Both the position numbers and the translations under genes were made by a program. From an uncultured Eubacteriales bacterium (lineage in GTDB: Bacteria > Bacillota > Clostridia > Peptostreptococcales > Anaerovoracaceae): DNA of 6,379 nt. The notes beneath the pieces are model-generated. The model saw only the letters and a program-made list of their open reading frames with translations. It did no database searches and was not told where the DNA came from. Location of the stretch: assembly GCA_900547295.1 (NCBI GenBank), contig URGK01000095.1:1-6379 (forward strand), read 5' to 3'. Positions 5,569 to 6,379 of the stretch are shown in pieces (positions within the stretch are counted from its first letter, which is position 1; every line of letters begins with the position of its first letter).

Positions 5569-5964
5569 ATGGCAAAAATGCAGTATTACGGAACAGGCAG
5601 AAGAAAGTCTTCAGTTGCTAGAGTTAGATTAATCCCTGGAACTGGAAACATCACTGTAAACAAGAAACCTCTTGAAGAGTATTTCGGAATGGAAATAGTT
5701 AAGAGAGAAGTAAAAAGACCTTTTGAAATCGCAGGCTGTGAGGGTAAATTCGACGTTATCGCAACAGTAACAGGCGGTGGATTCACAGGTCAGGCAGGCG
5801 CTTTAAGACACGGTATTTCAAGAGCTCTCTGTGTAGCAGACAAAGAAAGCTACAGAGCACCTTTAAAAGCTGAAGGTTTCTTAACAAGAGACTCAAGAAT
5901 GAAAGAAAGAAAGAAATACGGTCTCAAGAAAGCAAGAAGAGCAAGCCAGTTCTCAAAGAGATAG
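5569..5964 (+). CDS. rpsI: 30S ribosomal protein S9
   Basis: This encodes 131 residues, a normal bacterial length. S9 sits in the head of the small subunit, and its C-terminal tail reaches the P site to contact tRNA. The protein shows YYGTGRRKSSVARVRL (6-21), GNITVNKKPLEEYF (26-39), the family signature GGGFTGQAGALRHGISRAL (69-87), LTRDSRMKERKKYGLKKARRASQFSKR at the end (105-131), and the conserved terminal Lys-Arg. A strong ribosome site GGGAGG (5555-5560) lies 8 bases before ATG 5569. It is co-transcribed with rplM and ends at the terminator at 6083-6119, after an unusual 118-base trailer containing direct repeats. Confidence 0.98.
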   Translation: MAKMQYYGTGRRKSSVARVRLIPGTGNITVNKKPLEEYFGMEIVKREVKRPFEIAGCEGKFDVIATVTGGGFTGQAGALRHGISRALCVADKESYRAPLKAEGFLTRDSRMKERKKYGLKKARRASQFSKR

Positions 5965-5965
5965 G

Positions 5966-6064
5966 GAGACCTATCCCAGCGAGGAACGAGCTGCAGGAAG
6001 GTCCCCTGCCAGAAGCACAGCGAAGCGTGGTGTTTTACGGCTCAGAGACCTATCCCAGCGAGGA
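5966..6064 (+). repeat. Structured segment flanked by 20-bp direct repeats
   Basis: Identical 20-bp copies (GAGACCTATCCCAGCGAGGA) lie at 5966-5985 and 6045-6064, 79 bases apart. The first starts one base after the rpsI stop codon. The 59 bases between can fold as a small junction: GAGC (5988-5991) with GCTC (6040-6043), GCAGG/CCTGC (5993-6009), and a CAC-A-GC/GCGTG hairpin with a GAA loop (6016-6029). The composition is richer in GC than the neighbouring DNA, and short AGCGA[AG]G words recur. It resembles a dispersed intergenic repeat or a small inserted element, but whether it occurs elsewhere in the genome cannot be seen here. Confidence 0.7.
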
Positions 6065-6082
6065 TACTCTTTACAAAGACTC

Positions 6083-6119
6083 AAAAACCCCGGTGTTTAT
6101 GCATTGGGGTTTTTATTTT
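6083..6119 (+). terminator. Rho-independent terminator of the rplM-rpsI operon
   Basis: AAAAACCCC pairs with GGGGTTTTT, extended inward by GGTG/CATT to a 13-bp stem with a 6-base loop. T-rich sequence follows (TTTTTATTTT). It closes the ribosomal transcript 118 bases after the rpsI stop codon. The A-run before the stem would allow some action on the opposite strand too. Confidence 0.92.
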
Positions 6120-6130
6120 GCCAAGAATTT

Positions 6131-6163
6131 AAACTTGTTTGTACAACTTGAACAAACAAGTTT
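6131..6163. repeat. Perfect 12-bp inverted repeat, candidate operator
   Basis: AAACTTGTTTGT (6131-6142) and ACAAACAAGTTT (6152-6163) are exact reverse complements around a 9-base centre, ACAACTTGA. No T-run follows, so it is not a typical terminator. Half-sites with this length and spacing are typical of dimeric repressor operators such as those of the TetR family, and the site lies upstream of the activase gene. It is a candidate operator for that locus. Confidence 0.6.
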
Positions 6164-6191
6164 GGTGAATAAGTAAAACAGGAGATGTTGT

Positions 6192-6317
6192 GTGTTGTCC
6201 GGCGGCTATTACAGATTAAATGATTTTTTGTCTTTGTTGCTTTTAACAGTTGTGTGGGTTAAAATATATAGAGATCGGTTATCGTATTGTTGGTTTGAAG
6301 TCTTGCATATGAGGTGA
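6192..6317 (+). CDS. Possible small hydrophobic peptide
   Basis: A 41-codon frame starts at GTG 6192 (or TTG 6195) and ends at TGA 6315. A good ribosome site, AGGAG (6180-6184), lies 7 bases before the GTG. The peptide has a single hydrophobic stretch at about 11-25 (DFLSLLLLTVVWVKI) followed by a basic segment (YRDR), which fits a one-pass membrane peptide with a cytoplasmic tail. The stop lies one codon before the TTG start of the activase and in the same frame. It could be a leader or coupling peptide for that gene, or chance. I do not recognise a family, and a frame of this size is not strong evidence. Confidence 0.3.
   Translation: MLSGGYYRLNDFLSLLLLTVVWVKIYRDRLSYCWFEVLHMR
6237..6265 (+). 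promoter_or_regulatory. Possible promoter for the activase gene
   Basis: TAAAAT (6260-6265, five of six to consensus) lies 17 bases after TTGCTT (6237-6242, three of six). Transcription would start near 6272, about 49 bases before the TTG start of the activase. The -35 is weak. If this promoter is real, the small frame at 6192-6317 would not be on the same short transcript. Confidence 0.35.
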
Positions 6318-6320
6318 ATT

Positions 6321-6379
6321 TTGGAGCAGGGAATAATTTTTAATATACAGAGATATACAATAAATGACGGCCCGGGCAT
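6321..6379 (+). CDS. Glycyl-radical enzyme activating protein (partial, N-terminus only)
   Basis: Only the first 19 codons are in the window. They read MEQGIIFNIQRYTINDGPG and continue past the right edge. The pattern N-I-Q-R-[FY]-[ST]-I-x-D-G-P-G is the start of radical SAM activases of the PflA family, which use S-adenosylmethionine and a [4Fe-4S] cluster to install the glycyl radical on enzymes such as pyruvate formate-lyase or diol dehydratase. The cluster motif CxxxCxxC would lie just beyond the window. A TGA at 6315 closes the frame upstream and there is no ATG, so TTG 6321 is the likely start, served by GAGGTG (6311-6316) 4 bases away. Which glycyl-radical enzyme it serves cannot be told from here. 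Confidence 0.8.
   Translation, partial: MEQGIIFNIQRYTINDGPG

Noticed and set aside
261..5786. Many open frames on the minus strand
   Set aside because: They lie opposite well-supported + strand genes, lack ribosome sites, and give protein sequences without recognisable domains. They are shadows of the real genes.
5966..6064. CRISPR array
   Set aside because: Only two repeats of 20 bp, a 59-base foldable interval, and no cas genes; the position within the rpsI trailer argues against it.
6192..6379. Read-through of the TGA at 6315 to join the small frame to the activase
   Set aside because: Activases of this family begin close to the NIQRYTINDGPG motif, so an added hydrophobic segment would be abnormal. 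No selenocysteine-insertion structure is evident in the few bases available.

Overview
The window looks like chromosomal DNA from a low-to-moderate GC Gram-positive anaerobe, most likely a member of the Clostridia. The evidence is strong purine-rich Shine-Dalgarno sites, sigma-A-type promoters, Gram-positive lipoprotein and secretion signals, a Clostridia-like D-Ala-D-Ala ligase, the rplM-rpsI pair, and the first codons of a glycyl-radical-enzyme activase. Every supported gene is on the + strand. I cannot name the genus.

Layout. 10-1560 is a secreted beta-solenoid (GLUG-like) surface protein closed by a hairpin terminator at 1579-1611. 1659-2135 encodes a small XRE-type helix-turn-helix protein. 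2216-3066 is a two-gene unit: a four-helix membrane protein whose stop codon overlaps, by one base, the start of a DUF5067-type lipoprotein. A terminator follows at 3094-3128. A new promoter then drives ddl (3210-4271) and a VOC/glyoxalase-fold protein (4290-4646). A further frame, 4615-4842, follows the VOC gene and is either a small gene, a remnant, or a +1 frameshift extension of it. From about 4902 a near-consensus promoter and a long structured leader precede rplM (ribosomal protein L13) and rpsI (S9), which end at a terminator at 6083-6119.

Between rpsI and that terminator lie two identical 20-bp direct repeats bracketing a foldable segment. After the terminator come a perfect 12-bp inverted repeat, a possible 41-codon hydrophobic peptide, and at the right edge the start of a radical SAM activase that uses a TTG codon.

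How the parts relate. The left half is cell-envelope material: a surface solenoid, a membrane/lipoprotein pair and a peptidoglycan precursor ligase. The right half is a housekeeping ribosomal operon followed by an anaerobic-metabolism locus of which only the edge is visible. I found no clear complete new system. The observations most worth a second look are the CUU-UGA junction at the end of the VOC gene, the three TAAGGYGAAA copies around the rplM promoter, the duplicated hairpin module in the rplM leader, and the direct-repeat element after rpsI.
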